From positions 1-6,326 of the forward strand of contig JAICQW010000102.1 of assembly GCA_025937665.1 (NCBI GenBank): 6,326 nucleotides of DNA, in the 5' to 3' direction. The translations under genes were made by a program, and so were the position numbers. A model generated the notes under the pieces. It did not search any database, was not told the origin of the DNA, and saw only the letters and a program-made list of their open reading frames with translations. Shown here one piece after another: positions 5,524 to 6,326 of the stretch. Positions within the stretch are counted from its first letter, which is position 1. Each line of letters opens with the position of its first letter. This stretch comes from Nitrososphaeraceae archaeon (GTDB lineage Archaea > Thermoproteota > Nitrososphaeria > Nitrososphaerales > Nitrososphaeraceae).

Positions 5524-5868
5524 TTAATAGGCGTAATCTGAGTCTTCAAAGCATCTAAGAACTTCGTAATCTGCTAGATTATTTGAAAGCTCCTGTCTAT
5601 TTTCTATGCATCCTTGTGTTTCAATATCTTCTTGTTTGAAGATTTTAGAATCTTTGAATTCGTCCCAATTCATGTCATCGTCGTTATCCTTACCGTTGTC
5701 AATGTCTTTTACAAGTTCCTCCATGGTGTCATCGTCATCCCAGATATCGGCATACACTTGCGGACCCGTGACAACAATTAAGGCTCCAAACATAAGGGTC
5801 AACACCGAAGCAAACAAAAACATGCTTTTCATTGGTTGTTTCTTGTTCATTGTTTTTAAGGGGTGCAT
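5524..5868 (-). CDS. Small secreted Asp-rich protein with two-Cys module
   Basis: This 114-residue protein belongs to no family I can name. It has a clear Sec signal peptide: a basic n-region (MHPLKTMNKKQPMKS), a hydrophobic core MFLFASVLTLMFGALIVVTG (16-35), and probable cleavage after QVYA (40). The mature 74 residues are very acidic, with an Asp cluster at 44-47 (DDDD) and NGKDNDDDMNWDE at 58-70. The cysteines at 87 and 105 lie in GCIE...LADYEVLRCFEDSDY. This matches the cysteine segment of the secreted protein at 1-546 and suggests one disulfide-closed loop. The chain ends eight residues after the second cysteine. The Asp-rich stretch could bind divalent cations, but this is inference. 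The ATG at 5868 fits a TATA box 25 bases upstream; in-frame ATGs at 5850 and 5832 would shorten the n-region. It is probably monocistronic. Confidence 0.85.
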   Translation of the reverse strand: MHPLKTMNKKQPMKSMFLFASVLTLMFGALIVVTGPQVYADIWDDDDTMEELVKDIDNGKDNDDDMNWDEFKDSKIFKQEDIETQGCIENRQELSNNLADYEVLRCFEDSDYAY

Positions 5869-5887
5869 TTATCATAAATAAATTAAT

Positions 5888-5897
5888 ACTTTATAAT
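5888..5897 (-). promoter_or_regulatory. TATA box candidate for the small secreted protein gene
   Basis: The minus strand reads ATTATAAAGT, centred 25 bases before the ATG at 5868. This fits a leaderless transcript starting at or next to that codon. The surroundings are very AT-rich, so several shifted boxes are possible. Confidence 0.5.
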
Positions 5898-6017
5898 AAT
5901 GTTACATAAGTAATTTATTTTTGAATAATGAATATATGTTTAAGCAATTTCATATAATTTATTTAATCTTATCATAAATTAACTAAATATTTTCAACGAT
6001 TAATAAATGGTGGGGGT

Positions 6018-6028
6018 AAAACAAAAAA
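6018..6028 (-). terminator. T-rich terminator candidate for glyA
   Basis: On the minus strand, six T, one G and four T lie about 75 bases after the glyA stop codon, followed by a run of five C. There is no other gene on that strand before 5868, so this could end the glyA transcript. Confidence 0.45.
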
Positions 6029-6101
6029 TTGAAACGGAAATTCCTAGTGTATCTCCTGCTAATAGGTAGTTGTGACGAATTATTGCAGTAAATAGGTGTA
6101 A

Positions 6102-6326
6102 TCAAGTTCTTATTTTTATGTACTCATAGGCATCTGTAGAGTTTTCAAATGCGTATTGTACTTTTTGAAATTGTTCGCGGAATTTTGATACTGAGCTAGC
6201 AACTTGCTTTGGATCCGACTTGTCAATCACTATTTGCTTTATAAATGATGCAATGTCTTTCATTTCACTTTCTTTCATTCCTAATCTAGTTACTTCAGGT
6301 ACTCCGATTCGAACACCACTTGGATG
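6102..6326 (-). CDS. glyA: Serine hydroxymethyltransferase, C-terminal part (N-terminus beyond window edge)
   Basis: The frame is open from the right edge to a TGA at 6102-6104 and gives the last 74 residues. The segment HPSGVRIGVPEVTRLGMKE matches the conserved C-terminal signature of this PLP enzyme (P-S-G-[IV]-R-[ILV]-G ... T-R-G-M in many members). The Arg of PSGVR corresponds to the residue that binds the substrate carboxylate. The rest (EMKDIASFIKQIV ... FREQFQ) is the usual terminal helical region. The enzyme converts serine and a tetrahydropterin cofactor to glycine and the methylene-carrying cofactor, in the cytoplasm. The archaeal cofactor could be tetrahydrofolate or tetrahydromethanopterin; the fragment does not decide. 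The stop is followed by a long AT-rich spacer and a T-rich terminator candidate. Identification rests on this fragment only. Confidence 0.88.
   Translation of the reverse strand, partial: HPSGVRIGVPEVTRLGMKESEMKDIASFIKQIVIDKSDPKQVASSVSKFREQFQKVQYAFENSTDAYEYIKIRT

Noticed and set aside
5606..5881. Open frame of 91 codons on the plus strand, Ser-rich
   Set aside because: The Ser richness is the complement of the Asp/Glu codons of the secreted protein on the minus strand, which has a signal peptide, a promoter and a terminator.

Overview
The window looks like a piece of an archaeal chromosome, most plausibly from the Nitrososphaeria (Thaumarchaeota, the ammonia-oxidising archaea). This is inferred from several signs. 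The DNA is AT-rich. Several genes carry TATA-like boxes about 22-33 bases before the start codon and no Shine-Dalgarno, which is the leaderless archaeal pattern. The gene set also fits: a stand-alone Lrp/AsnC ligand-binding (RAM) protein, a BluB-type enzyme, a universal stress protein, a creatininase-family hydrolase, and small secreted Asp-rich proteins. No marker gene such as rRNA or amo is present, so the placement is provisional.

Layout from left to right. At 1-546 (minus, cut by the left edge) is a secreted acidic protein whose C-terminal part becomes a perfect 24-bp tandem repeat encoding Thr/Ser/Asp. Positions 547-1109 hold no gene I can support. At 1110-1349 (minus) is the RAM-domain protein. 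At 1600-2385 (plus) is a creatininase-superfamily amidohydrolase. It converges on a small zinc-ribbon protein at 2439-2678 (minus), which diverges from a complete malic enzyme at 2844-4061 (plus). The malic enzyme converges on bluB (4115-4846, minus), and a universal stress protein follows on the same strand (4942-5376, minus). At 5524-5868 (minus) is a second small secreted acidic protein, then a 233-base spacer, and finally the C-terminal 74 residues of serine hydroxymethyltransferase (6102-6326, minus), cut by the right edge.

Most genes look like single transcription units with their own promoters. There is no obvious operon or defence system and no mobile element, CRISPR array, tRNA or rRNA. 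The metabolic genes are of housekeeping type: malate to pyruvate, lower-ligand synthesis for cobalamin, and one-carbon/glycine metabolism.

The most interesting observation is that the two secreted acidic proteins, about 5 kb apart, share a short two-cysteine module. Its pattern is C-I-[DE] ... L-x-D-x-E-V-[IL]-x-C-x-[DE]-D, with 18 and 17 residues between the cysteines. They appear to be members of one small extracytoplasmic family. One member carries an expandable Thr/Ser/Asp tail and the other ends right after the module.
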